Assembly (NCBI RefSeq): GCF_051014685.1
Contig: NW_027478420.1
Span: forward strand, 1,550,001 to 1,614,000
Source of the DNA: Ptiloglossa arizonensis
Taxonomy: Eukaryota; Arthropoda; Insecta; Hymenoptera; Colletidae
Length of the DNA stretch: 64,000 nt
Reading direction: 5' to 3'
The notes under the pieces are model-generated. The model had not been told where the DNA came from, ran no database searches, and was given only the letters and a program-made list of their open reading frames with translations. This document shows positions 16,001-30,382 of this stretch, one piece after another; the stretch's first letter is position 1, and each line of letters opens with the position of its first letter. The position numbers and the translations under genes were made by a program.

Positions 16001-19000
16001 GTATAACGTATAACGTAAAACGTATGACGTATAACGTATAACGTATAACGTATATCGTATAACGTATAACGTATAACGTATAACGTAAAACGTATGACGT
16101 ATAACGTATAACGTATAACGTATAACGTATAACGTATAACGTATAACGTATAACGTATAACGTATAACGTATAACGTGTAACGTATAACGTATAACGTAT
16201 AACGTATACCGTATGACGTATAACGTATGACGTATCACGAATAACGTAAAACGTATAACGCATAACGTATAACGTATAACGTGTAACGAAGAACGTATAA
16301 CGAATAACGTAAAACGTATAACGCATAACATGTAACGTATAACGTTTAACGTATAACGTATAACGTATAACGTATTACGTATAACGTATAACGTATAACG
16401 TATAACGTATAATGTAAAACGTATAACGCATAACGTATATCGTATACCGTATAACGTATAACGTATATCGTATAACGTATACCGCATAAAGAATAACGTA
16501 TAACGTATAACCTATGACGTATAACGTATAACGTATAATGTATAACGTATATCGAATAACGTATAACGTATAACGTATAACGTAAAACGTATAACGTATA
16601 ACGTATAACGTATAACGTATAACGTATAACGTATAACGTATAACGTATAACGTATAACGTATAACGTATAACGTATAACGTATAACGAATAACGTAAAAC
16701 GTATAACGCATAACATGTAACGTATAACGTATAACGTATAACGTATAACGTATAACGTATAACGTATAACGTATAACGTATAACGTATAACGTATAACGT
16801 AAAACGTATAACGCATAACGTATATCGTATACCGTATAACGTATAACGTATATCGTGTAACGTATACCGCATAAAGAATAACGTATAACGTATAACCTAT
16901 GACGTATAACGTATAACGTATAATGTATAACGTATATCGTATAACGTATAACGTATAACGTATAACGTATAACGTATGACGTATAACGTATAACGTATAA
17001 CGTATAACGTATAACGGATAACGTATAACGTATAACGTATAACGTATATCGTATACCGTATAACGTATAACGTATAACGTATAAGGTATAACGAATAAAG
17101 TATAACGTATATCGTATAACGTATAACGTATAACCTATAACGTATATCGTACAACGTACAACGAATAACGCAAATCGTATAACGCATAACGTATAACGTA
17201 TAACGTGTAACGAAGAACGTATAACGAATAACGTATAACGTATATCGTATAACGTATAACGTATAACGTATGACGTATAACGCATAACGTATAACGTATA
17301 ACGTATAACGTATAACGTATAACGTATAACGTATAACGTATAACGTATAACGTAAAGCGTATAACGAATAACGTATATCGTATACCGTATAGCGTATAAC
17401 GTATATCGTATAACGTATAACGCATAAAGAATAACGTATAACGTATAACCTATGACGTATAACGTATAACGTATAACGTATATCGTATAACGTATAACGT
17501 ATAACGTATAACGTAAAACGTATGACGTATAACGTATAACGTATAACGTATAACGTATAACGCATAACGTATAACGTATAACGTATAACGTATAACGTAT
17601 AACGTGTAACGTATAACGTATAACGTATAACGTATACCGTATGACGTATAACGTATGACGTATCACGAATAACGTAAAACGTATAACGCATAACGTATAA
17701 CGTATAACGTGTAACGAAGAACGTATAACGAATAACGTAAAACGTATAACGCATAACATGTAACGTATAACGTATAACGTATAACGTATAACGTATAACG
17801 TATTACGTATAACGTATAACGTATAACGTATAACGTATAACGTAAAACGTATAACGCATAACGTATATCGTATACCGTATAACGTATAACGTATATCGTA
17901 TAACGTATACCGCATAAAGAATAACGTATAACGTATAACCTATGACGTATAACGTATAACGTATAATGTATAACGTATATCGTATAACGTATAACGTATA
18001 ACGTATAACGCAAAACGTATGACGTATAACGTATAACGTATAACGTATAACGTATAACGGATAACGTATAACGTATAACGCATAACGTATATCGTATACC
18101 GTATAACGTATAACGTATAACGTATAAGGTATAACGAATAAAGTATAACGTATAACGTATAACGTATAACGTATAACGTATAACCTATAACGTATAACGT
18201 ACAACGTACAACGAATAACGCAAATCGTATAACGCATGACGTATAACGTATAACGTGTAACGAAGAACGTATAACGAATAACGTATAACGTATATCGTAT
18301 AACGTATAACGTATAACGTATGACGTATAACGCATAACGTATAACGTATAACGTATAACGTATAACGTATAACGTATAACGTATAACGTATAACGTATAA
18401 CGTATAACGTATAACGTACAACGTATAACGTATAACGTATAACGTATACCGTATGACGTATAACGTATAACGTATCACGAATAACGTAAAACGTATAACG
18501 CATAACGTATAACGTATAACGTGTAACGAAGAACGTATAACGAATAACGTAAAACGTATAACGCTTAACATGTAACGTATAACGTATAACGTATAACGTA
18601 TAACGTATAACGTATAACGTATAACGTATAACGTATAACGTATAACGTATAACGTATCACGTATAACGTATAACGTATAACGTATAACGTATAACGTAGA
18701 ACGTATAACGTATAACGTATAACGTGTAACGTATAACGTATAACGTATAACGTATAACGTATAACGTATAACGTATAACGTATAACGTATAACGTATAAC
18801 GTATAACGTATAACGTATAACGTATAACGTATAACGTATAACGTATAACGTATAACGCATAACGTATAACGTATAACGTATAACGTATAACGTGTAACGT
18901 ATAACGTATAACGTATAACGTATAACGTATAACGCAAAACGTATAACGCATAACGTATATCGTATACCGTATAAAGTATAACGTATATCGTATAACGTAT

Positions 19001-20960
19001 ACCGCATAAAGAATAACGTATAACGTATAACCTATGACGTATAACGTATAACGTATAATGTATAACGTATATCGTATAACGTATAACGTATAACGTATAA
19101 CGTATAACGTATGACGTATAACGTATAACGTATAACGTATAACGTATAACGGATAACGTATAACGTATAACGTATAACGTATAACGTATATCGTATACCG
19201 TATAACGTATAACGTATAACGTATAAGGTATAACGAATAAAGTATAACGTATAACGTATAACGTATAACGTATAACCCATAACGTATAACGTACAACGTA
19301 CAACGAATAACGCAAATCGTATAACGCATAACGTATAACGTATAACGTGTAACGAAGGACGTATAACGAATAACGTATAACGTATATCGTATAACGTATA
19401 ACGTATAACGTATGACGTAAAACGCATAACGTATAACGTATAACGTATAACGTATAACGTATAACGTATAACGTATAACGTATAACGTGTAACGTATAAC
19501 GTGTAACGTATAACGTATAACGTATAACGCAAAACGTATAACGCATAACGTATATCGTATACCGTATAACGTATAACGTATAACGTATAACGCATAACGT
19601 ATAAAGTATAACGTATAACGTATACCGTATAACGTATAACGTATAACGTATAACGTAAATCGTAAAACGTATAACGTATGACGTATAAAAAATAACGTAT
19701 AACGTATAACGTATAACGTATAACGTATAACGTATAACGTATAACGTATAACGTATAACGTATAACGTATAACGTATAACGCATAACGTATAACGTATAA
19801 CGTGTAACGAAGAACGTATAACGAATAACGTAAAACGTATAACGCTTAACATGTAACGTATAACGTATAACGTATAACGTATAACGTATAACGTATACCG
19901 TATAACGCATAACGTATAACGTATAACGTATAAGGTATAACGTATAACGTAAAACGTATAACGCATAACGTATATCGTATACCGTATAACGTATAACGTA
20001 TATCGTATAACGTATACCGCATAAAGAATAACGTATAACGTAAAACGTATAACGTATAACGTATAACGTATAACGTATAAACTATGACGTATAACGTATA
20101 ACGTATAACGTATAACGTATAAAGTATAACGTATAACGTATAACCTATAACGTATAACGTGTAACGAAGAACGTATAACGAATAGCGTAAAACGTATAAC
20201 GCATAACATGTAACGTATAACGTATCACGTATAACGTATAACGTATAACGTATAACGTATAACGTATAACGTATAACGTATAACGAATAACGTAAAGCGT
20301 ATAACGCATAACGTATATCGTATACCGTATAACGTATAACGTTTATCGTATAACGTATAACGCATAAAGAATAACGTATAACGTATAACCTATGACGTAT
20401 AACGTATAACGTATAACGTATATCGTATAACGTATAACGTATAACGTATAACGTAAAACGTATGACGTATAACGTATAACGTATAACGTATAACGTATAA
20501 CGTATAACGTATAACGTATAACGAATAACGTATAACGTATAACGTGTAACGTATAACGTATAACGTATAACGTATACCGTATGACGTATAACGTATGACG
20601 TATCACGAATAACGTAAAACGTATAACGCATAACGTATAACGTATAACGTGTAACGAAGAACGTATAACGAATAACGTAAAACGTATAACGCATAACATG
20701 TAACGTATAACGTATAACGTATAACGTATAACGTATAACGTATTACGTATAACGTATAACGTATAACGTATAACGTATAACGTAAAACGTATAACGCATA
20801 ACGTATATCGTATACCGTATAACGTATAACGTATATCGTATAACGTATACCGCATAAAGAATAACGTATAACGTATAACCTATGACGTATAACGTATAAC
20901 GTATAATGTATAACGTATATCGTATAACGTATAACGTATAACGTATAACGTAAAACGTAT
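13051..20960. repeat. Higher-order repeat A, copy A2 (7,910 bp)
   Basis: This is the second head-to-tail copy of the 7,910-bp unit. Differences from A1 are few. There are heptamer indels at about 14.55 kb (+1), within the pure run near 15.35-15.85 kb (+2), near 16.4 kb (-1) and near 20.5 kb (-1). About a dozen substitutions were noticed, such as CGAACAA for CGAATAA at 15,281, TGTAAAA for CGTAAAA near 16,412, and CGAATAA for CGTATAT-flanking consensus near 16,553. Such near identity over 7.9 kb implies a young duplication or continuing homogenisation. Homology to the A1 end stops at about 20,960. Confidence 0.93.
15349..15845. repeat. Pure run of 71 consensus heptamers in A2
   Basis: This is the A2 counterpart of the 7,439-7,921 run, with the same flanking variants (CGTATGA, CGAATAA). 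It is 497 bp long and so two heptamers longer than in A1. The length difference in otherwise nearly identical copies marks this run as a slippage-prone spot. Confidence 0.9.
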
Positions 20961-22340
20961 AACGTATAACGTATAACGTATAACGTGTAACGTATAACGT
21001 ATAACGTATAACGTATACCGTATGACGTATAACGTATGACGTATCACGAATAACGTAAAACGTATAACGCATAACGTATAAAGTATAACGTGTAACGAAG
21101 AACGTATAACGAATAACGTAAAACGTATAACGCATAACATGTAACGTATAACGTATAACGTATAACGTATAACGTATAACGTATAACGTATAACGTATAA
21201 CGTATAACGTATAACGTATAACGTATAACGTATAACGTAAAACGTATAACGCATAACGTATATCGTATACCGTATAACGTATAACGTATATCGTGTAACG
21301 TATACCGCATAAAGAATAACGTATAACGTATAACCTATGACGTATAACGTATAACGTATAATGTATAACGTATATCGTATAACGTATAACGTATAACGTA
21401 TAACGTATAACGTATGACGTATAACGTATAACGTATAACGTATAACGTATAACGGATAACGTATAACGTATAACGTATAACGTATATCGTATACCGTATA
21501 ACGTATAACGTATAACGTATAAGGTATAACGAATAAAGTATAACGTATAACGTATAACGTATAACGTATAACGTATAACGTATATCGTACAACGTACAAC
21601 GAATAACGCAAATCGTATAACGCATAACGTATAACGTATAACGTGTAACGAAGAACGTATAACGAATAACGTATAACGTATATCGTATAACGTATAACGT
21701 ATAACGTATGACGCATAACGCATAACGTATAACGTATAACGTATAACGTATAACGTATAACGTATAACGTATAACGTATAACGTATAACGTATAACGTAT
21801 AACGTATAACGTATAACGTATAACGTATAACGTATAACGTATAACGTATAACGTATAACGTATAACGTATAACGTATAACGTATAACGTATAACGTATAA
21901 CGTATAACGCATAACGTATAACGTATAACGTGTAACGAAGAACGTATAACGAATAACGTAAAACGTATAACGCTTAACATGTAACGTATAACGTATAACG
22001 TATAACGTATAACGTATAACGTATAACGTATAACGTATAACGTATAACGTATAACGTATAAGGTATAACGTATAACGTAAAACGTATAACGCATAACGTA
22101 TATCGTATACCGTATAACGTATAACGTATATCGTATAACGTATAACGCATAAAGAATAACGTATAACGTATAACCTATGACGTATAACGTATAACGTATA
22201 ACGTATAACGTATATCGTATAACGTATAACGTATAACGTATAACGTATAACGTATAACGTATAACGTATGACGAATAACGTATAACGTAAAACGTATAAC
22301 GTATAACGTATAACGTATAACGTATAAACTATGACGTATA
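20961..22340. repeat. Rearranged partial copy of repeat A
   Basis: After the end of A2 the pattern jumps back. The CGTGTAA unit at about 20,983 and the variants after it resemble those at about 20,542, an offset of 441 bp (63 heptamers). From about 21.14 kb the order matches A1 at 8.8-9.25 kb, including the unit pair CGTATAT-CGTGTAA that precedes CGTATAC at 21,291 and 8,936. From about 21.9 kb it matches A1 at 5.83-6.4 kb. The minus-strand reading at 22,175-22,456 is the same as at 6,117-6,398 and 14,027-14,308. The segment is therefore a mosaic of A fragments, all joined in heptamer register. Confidence 0.7.
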
Positions 22341-25300
22341 ACGTATAACGTATAACGTATAACGTATAAAGTATAACGTATAACGTATAACCTATAACGT
22401 ATAACGTGTAACGAAGAACGTATAACGAATAACGTAAAACGTATAACGCATAACATGTAACGTAAAACGTATCACGTATAACGTATAACGTATAACGTAT
22501 AACGTATAACGTATAACGTATAACGTATAACGAATAACGTAAAGCGTATAACGCATAACGTATATCGTATACCGTATAGCGTATAACGTATATCGTATAA
22601 CGTATAACGCATAAAGAATAACGTATAACGTATAACCTATGACGTATAACGTATAACGTATAACTTATATCGTATAACGTATAAGGTATAACGTATAACG
22701 TAAAACGTATGACGTATAACGTATAACGTATAACGTATAACGTATAACGTATAACGTATAACGTATAACGTATAACGTATAACGTATAACGTGTAACGTA
22801 TAACGTATAACGTATAACGAATACCGTATGACGTACAACGTATGACGTATCACGAATAACGTAAAACGTATAACGCATAACGTATAACGTATAACGTGTA
22901 ACGAAGAACGTATAACGAATAACGTAAAACGTATAACGCATAACATGTAACGTATAACGTATAACGTATAACGTATAACGTATAACGTATTACGTATAAC
23001 GTATAACGTATAACGTATAACGTATAACGTAAAACGTATAACGCATAACGTATATCGTATACCGTATAACGTATAACGTATATCGTATAACGTATACCGC
23101 ATAAAGAATAACGTATAACGTATAACCTATGACGTATAACGTATAACGTATAATGTATAACGTATATCGTATAACGTATAACGTATAACGAATAACGTAA
23201 AACGTATGACGTATAACGTATAACGTATAACGTATAACGTATAACGGATAACGTATAACGTATAACGTATAACGTATATCGTATACCGTATAACGTATAA
23301 CGTATAACGTATAAGGTATAACGAATAAAGTATAACGTATAACGTATAATGTATAACGTATAACGTATAACCTATAACGTATAACGTACAACGTACAACG
23401 AATAACGCAAATCGTATAACGCATAACGTATAACGTATAACGTGTAACGAAGAACGTATAACGAATAACGTATAACGTATATCGTATAACGTATAACGTA
23501 TAACGTATGACGTATAACGCATAACGTATAACGTATAACGTATAACGTATAACGTATAACGTATAACGTATAACGTATAACGTATAACGTATAACGTATA
23601 ACGTATAACGTATAACGTATAACGTATAACGTATAACGTATAACGTATAACGTATAACGTATACCGTATGACGTATAACGTATAACGTATCACGAATAAC
23701 GTAAAACGTATAACGCATAACGTATAACGTATAACGTGTAACGAAGAACGTATAACGAATAACGTAAAACGTATAACGCTTAACATGTAACGTATAACGT
23801 ATAACGTATAACGTATAACGTATAACGTATAACGTATAACGTATAACGTATAACGTATAACGTATAACGTATAACGTATAACGTATCACGTATAACGTAT
23901 AACGTATAACGTATAACGTATAACGTAGAACGTATAACGTATAACGTATAACGTATAACGTATAACGTATAACGTATAACGTATAACGTATAACGTATAA
24001 CGTATAACGTATAACGTATAACGTATAACGTATAACGTATAACGTATAACGTATAACGTATAACGTATAACGCATAACGTATAACGTATAACGTATAACG
24101 TATAACGTGTAACGTATAACGTATAACGTATAACGTATAACGTATAACGCAAAACGTATAACGCATAACGTATATCGTATACCGTATAACGTATAACGTA
24201 TATCGTATAACGTATACCGCATAAAGAATAACGTATAACGTATAACCTATGACGTATAACGTATAACGTATAATGTATAACGTATATCGTATAACGTATA
24301 ACGTATAACGTATAACGTATAACGTATGACGTATAACGTATAACGTATAACGTATAACGTATAACGGATAACGTATAACGTATAACGTATAACGTATATC
24401 GTATATCGTATACCGTATAACGTATAACGTATACCGTATAAGGTATAACGAATAAAGTATAACGTATAACGTATAACGTATAACGTATAACCCATAACGT
24501 ATAACGTACAACGTACAACGAATAACGCAAATCGTATAACGCATAACGTATAACGAATAACGTGTAACGAAGGACGTATAACGAATAACGTATAACGTAT
24601 ATCGTATAACGTATAACGTATAACGTATGACGTAAAACGCATAACGTATAACGTATAACGTATAACGTATAACGTATAACGTATAACGTATAACGTATAA
24701 CGTGTAACGTATAACGTATAACGTATAACGTATAACGCATAACGCAAAACGTATAACGCATAACGTATATCGTATACCGTATAACGTATAACGTATAACG
24801 TATAACGCATAACGTATAAAGTATAACGTATAACGTATACCGTATAACGTATAACGTATAACGTATAACGTAAATCGTAAAACGTATAACGTATGACGTA
24901 TAAAAAATAACGTATAACGTATAACGTATAACGTATAACGTATAACGTATAACGTATAACGTATAACGTATAACGTATAACGTATAACGTATAACGTATA
25001 ACGTATAACGTATAATGTATAACGAATAACGTAAAACTTATAACGCATAACGTATATCGTATACCGTAACGTATAACGTATAACGTATAACGTATAACGT
25101 ATAACGCATAACGAATAACGTATAACGTATAACCACTGACGTATAACGTATAACGTATAACGTATAACGTATAACGTATAACGTATAACGAATAACGTAT
25201 AACGTATAACGTATAACGTATAACGTATAACGTATAACGTATAACGTATAACGTATAACGAATAACGTAAAACTTATAACGCATAACGTATATCGTATAC

Positions 25301-26323
25301 CGTAACGTATAACGTATAACGTATAACGTATAACGTATAACGTATAACGTATAACGTATAACGTATAACGTATAACGTATAACGTATAACGTATAACGTA
25401 TAACGTATAACGTATAACGTATAACGTATAACGTATAACGTATAACGTATAACGTATAACGTATAACGTATAACGTATAACGTATAACGTATAACGCATA
25501 ACGTATAAAGTATAACGTATAACGTATACCGTATAACGTATAACGTATAACGTATAACGTAAATCGTAAAACGTATAACGTATGACGTATAAAAAATAAC
25601 GTATAACGTATAACGTATAACGTATAACGTATAACGTGTAACGTATAACGTATAACGTATAACGTATAACGTATAACGTATAACGTATAACGTATAACGT
25701 ATAACGTATAACGTATAACGTATAACGAATAACGTAAAACTTATAACGCATAACGTATATCGTATACCGTAACGTATAACGTATAACGTATAACGTATAA
25801 CGTATAACGCATAACGCATAACGAATAACGTATAACGTATAACCTATGACGTATAACGTATAACGTATAACGTATAACGTATAACGTATAACGAATAACG
25901 TAAAACGTATAACGCATAACGTATAACGTATAACGTATAACGTATAACGTATAACGTATATCGTAAAACGTATCACGTATGACGTATAAAGAATAACGTA
26001 TAACGTATAATGTATAAAGAATAACGTATAACGTATAACGTATAACGAATAACGTAAAACGTATAACGCATAACGTATAACGTATAACGTATAACGTATA
26101 ACGTATAACGTAAAACGCATAACGTATAACGTATAACGTATAACGTATAACATATAACGTATAACGTATAACGTATAACGTATAACGTATAACGTATAAC
26201 GTATAACGTATAACGTATAACGTATAACGTATAACGTATAACGTATAACGTATAACGTATAACGAATAACGTAAAACGTATAACGCATAACGTATATCGT
26301 ATACCGTATAACGTATAACGTAT
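22340..26323. repeat. Higher-order repeat B, copy B1 (about 3,984 bp)
   Basis: A signature with CGTGTAA, CGAAGAA, CGAATAA, CGTAAAA, CGCATAA and an ATGTAA unit at 22,454 recurs at 26,438 (+3,984) and 30,497 (+4,059). B1 contains three 5-bp CGTAA units (25,065, 25,301 and 25,768). Adding back their 6 missing bases gives 3,990 bp or 570 heptamers. Its interior around 23.0-24.9 kb shares variant order with repeat A near 10.7-11.9 kb, including the AAAATAA unit near 24,900. B therefore probably arose from A-like sequence with new slip-bearing segments added. Limits are approximate to a few tens of bases. Confidence 0.85.
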
Positions 26324-29300
26324 AACGTATAACGTATAACGTATAACGTATAAAGTATAACGTATAACGTATAACCTATAACGTATAACGTGTAACGAAG
26401 AACGTATAACGAATAACGTAAAACGTATAACGCATAACATGTAACGTATAACGTATCACGTATAACGTATAACGTATAACGTATAACGTATAACGTATAA
26501 CGAATAACGTAAAGCGTATAACGCATAACGTATATCGTATACCGTATAGCGTATAACGTATATCGTATAACGTATAACGCATAAAGAATAACGTATAACG
26601 TATAACCTATGACGTATAACGTATAACGTATAACGTATATCGTATAACGTATAAGGTATAACGTATAACGTAAAACGTATGACGTATAACGTATAACGTA
26701 TAACGTATAACGTATAACGTATAACGTATAACGTATAACGTAAAACGTATAACGTATAACGTGTAACGTATAACGTATAACGTATAACGTATACCGTATG
26801 ACGTATAACGTATGACGTATCACGAATAACGTAAAACGTATAACGCATAACGTATAACGTATAACGTGTAACGAAGAACGTATAACGAATAACGTAAAAC
26901 GTATAACGCATAACATGTAACGTATAACGTATAACGTATAACGTATAACGTATAACGTATTACGTATAACGTATAACGTATAACGTATAACGTATAACGT
27001 AAAACGTATAACGCATAACGTATATCGTATACCGTATAACGTATAACGTATATCGTATAACGTATACCGCATAAAGAATAACGTATAACGTATAACCTAT
27101 GACGTATAACGTATAACGTATAATGTATAACGTATATCGTATAACGTATAACGTATAACGAATAACGTAAAACGTATGACGTATAACGTATAACGTATAA
27201 CGTATAACGTATAACGGATAACGTATAACGTATAACGTATAACGTATATCGTATACCGTATAACGTATAACGTATAACGTATAAGGTATAACGAATAAAG
27301 TATAACGTATAACGTATAATGTATAACGTATAACGTATAACCTATAACGTATAACGTACAACGTACAACGAATAACGCAAATCGTATAACGCATAACGTA
27401 TAACGTATAACGTGTAACGAAGAACGTATAACGAATAACGTATAACGTATATCGTATAACGTATAACGTATAACGTATGACGTATAACGCATAACGTATA
27501 ACGTATAACGTATAACGTATAACGTATAACGTATAACGTATAACGTATAACGTATAACGTATAACGTATAACGTATAACGTATAACGTATAACGTATAAC
27601 GTATAACGTATAACGTATAACGTATAACGTATACCGTATGACGTATAACGTATAACGTATCACGAATAACGTAAAACGTATAACGCATAACGTATAACGT
27701 ATAACGTGTAACGAAGAACGTATAACGAATAACGTAAAACGTATAACGCTTAACATGTAACGTATAACGTATAACGTATAACGTATAACGTATAACGTAT
27801 AACGTATAACGTATAACGTATAACGTATAACGTATAACGTATAACGTATCACGTATAACGTATAACGTATAACGTATAACGTATAACGTAGAACGTATAA
27901 CGTATAACGTATAACGTATAACGTATAACGTATAACGTATAACGTATAACGTATAACGTATAACGTATAACGTATAACGTATAACGTATAACGTATAACG
28001 TATAACGTATAACGTATAACGTATAACGTATAACGCATAACGTATAACGTATAACGTATAACGTATAACGTGTAACGTATAACGTATAACGTATAACGTA
28101 TAACGTATAACGCAAAACGTATAACGCATAACGTATATCGTATACCGTATAACGTATAACGTATATCGTATAACGTATACCGCATAAAGAATAACGTATA
28201 ACTTATAACCTATGACGTATAACGTATAACGTATAATGTATAACGTATATCGTATAACGTATAACGTATAACGTATAACGTATAACGTATGACGTATAAC
28301 GTATAACGTATAACGTATAACGTATAACGGATAACGTATAACGTATAACGTATAACGTATATCGTATATCGTATACCGTATAACGTATAACGTATACCGT
28401 ATAAGGTATAACGAATAAAGTATAACGTATAACGTATAACGTATAACGTATAACCCATAACGTATAACGTACAACGTACAACGAATAACGCAAATCGTAT
28501 AACGCATAACGTATAACGAATAACGTGTAACGAAGGACGTATAACGAATAACGTATAACGTATATCGTATAACGTATAACGTATAACGTATGACGTAAAA
28601 CGCATAACGTATAACGTATAACGTATAACGTATAACGTATAACGTATAACGTATAACGTATAACGTGTAACGTATAACGTATAACGTATAACGTATAACG
28701 CATAACGCAAAACGTATAACGCATAACGTATATCGTATACCGTATAACGTATAACGTATAACGTATAACGCATAACGTATAAAGTATAACGTATAACGTA
28801 TACCGTATAACGTATAACGTATAACGTATAACGTAAATCGTAAAACGTATAACGTATGACGTATAAAAAATAACGTATAACGTATAACGTATAACGTATA
28901 ACGTATAACGTATAACGTATAACGTATAACGTATAACGTATAACGTATAACGTATAACGTATAACGTATAACGTATAATGTATAACGAATAACGTAAAAC
29001 TTATAACGCATAACGTATATCGTATACCGTAACGTATAACGTATAACGTATAACGTATAACGTATAACGCATAACGAATAACGTATAACGTATATCGTAT
29101 ACCGTAACGTATAACGTATAACGTATAACGTATAACGTATAACGCATAACGAATAACGTATAACGTATAACCACTGACGTATAACGTATAACGTATAACG
29201 TATAACGTATAACGTATAACGTATAACGAATAACGTATAACGTATAACGTATAACGTATAACGTATAACGTATAACGTATAACGTATAACGTATAACGAA

Positions 29301-30382
29301 TAACGTAAAACTTATAACGCATAACGTATATCGTATACCGTAACGTATAACGTATAACGTATAACGTATAACGTATAACGTATAACGTATAACGTATAAC
29401 GTATAACGTATAACGTATAACGTATAACGTATAACGTATAACGTATAACGTATAACGTATAACGTATAACGTATAACGTATAACGTATAACGTATAACGT
29501 ATAACGTATAACGTATAACGTATAACGTATAACGTATAACGTATAACGTATAACGTATAACGTATAACGCATAACGTATAAAGTATAACGTATAACGTAT
29601 ACCGTATAACGTATAACGTATAACGTATAACGTAAATCGTAAAACGTATAACGTATGACGTATAAAAAATAACGTATAACGTATAACGTATAACGTATAA
29701 CGTATAACGTGTAACGTATAACGTATAACGTATAACGTATAACGTATAACGTATAACGTATAACGTATAACGTATAACGTATAACGTATAACGTATAACG
29801 AATAACGTAAAACTTATAACGCATAACGTATATCGTATACCGTAACGTATAACGTATAACGTATAACGTATAACGTATAACGCATAACGCATAACGAATA
29901 ACGTATAACGTATAACCTATGACGTATAACGTATAACGTATAACGTATAACGTATAACGTATAACGAATAACGTAAAACGTATAACGCATAACGTATAAC
30001 GTATAACGTATAACGTATAACGTATAACGTATATCGTAAAACGTATCACGTATGACGTATAAAGAATAACGTATAACGTATAATGTATAAAGAATAACGT
30101 ATAACGTATAACGTATAACGAATAACGTAAAACGTATAACGCATAACGTATAACGTATAACGTATAACGTATAACGTATAACGTAAAACGCATAACGTAT
30201 AACGTATAACGTATAACGTATAACATATAACGTATAACGTATAACGTATAACGTATAACGTATAACGTATAACGTATAACGTATAACGTATAACGTATAA
30301 CGTATAACGTATAACGTATAACGAATAACGTAAAACGTATAACGCATAACGTATATCGTATACCGTATAACGTATAACGTAT
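26324..30382. repeat. Higher-order repeat B, copy B2 (about 4,059 bp)
   Basis: This is the second copy of the B unit. Matching points with B1 are 22,990/26,960 and 25,065/29,028. It has four CGTAA slips (29,028, 29,103, 29,339 and 29,841). Corrected for these it is 581 heptamers long, 11 more than B1. The extra length matches one 75-bp internal duplication, with smaller heptamer indels that cancel. The minus-strand open frame at 26,960-29,011 (683 codons) is part of this repeat and is not considered a gene. Confidence 0.85.
29028..29102. repeat. 75-bp internal duplication carrying a phase slip
   Basis: In B1 the CGTAA unit at 25,065 is followed after 68 bp by a CCACTGA unit at 25,133. In B2 a CGTAA unit lies at 29,028, a second at 29,103, and CCACTGA only at 29,171, again 68 bp after the second one. 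The 75-bp interval is 11 units minus 2 bp, so the duplication copied the slip as well. It accounts for the whole length difference between the B1 and B2 periods. Confidence 0.85.

Noticed and set aside
20743..22941. Long minus-strand reading frames (732 codons here; 683 at 26,960-29,011; 674 at 10,268-12,292 and 18,185-20,209) as protein genes
   Set aside because: They consist only of the heptapeptide RYTLYVI and its variants. They overlap in all three frames, begin wherever CGCATAA-like variants give ATG, and stop wherever CGTATTA, CGTATCA or CCTATAA variants give a stop. The same peptide appears in every frame, so openness is a property of the repeat and not of selection.
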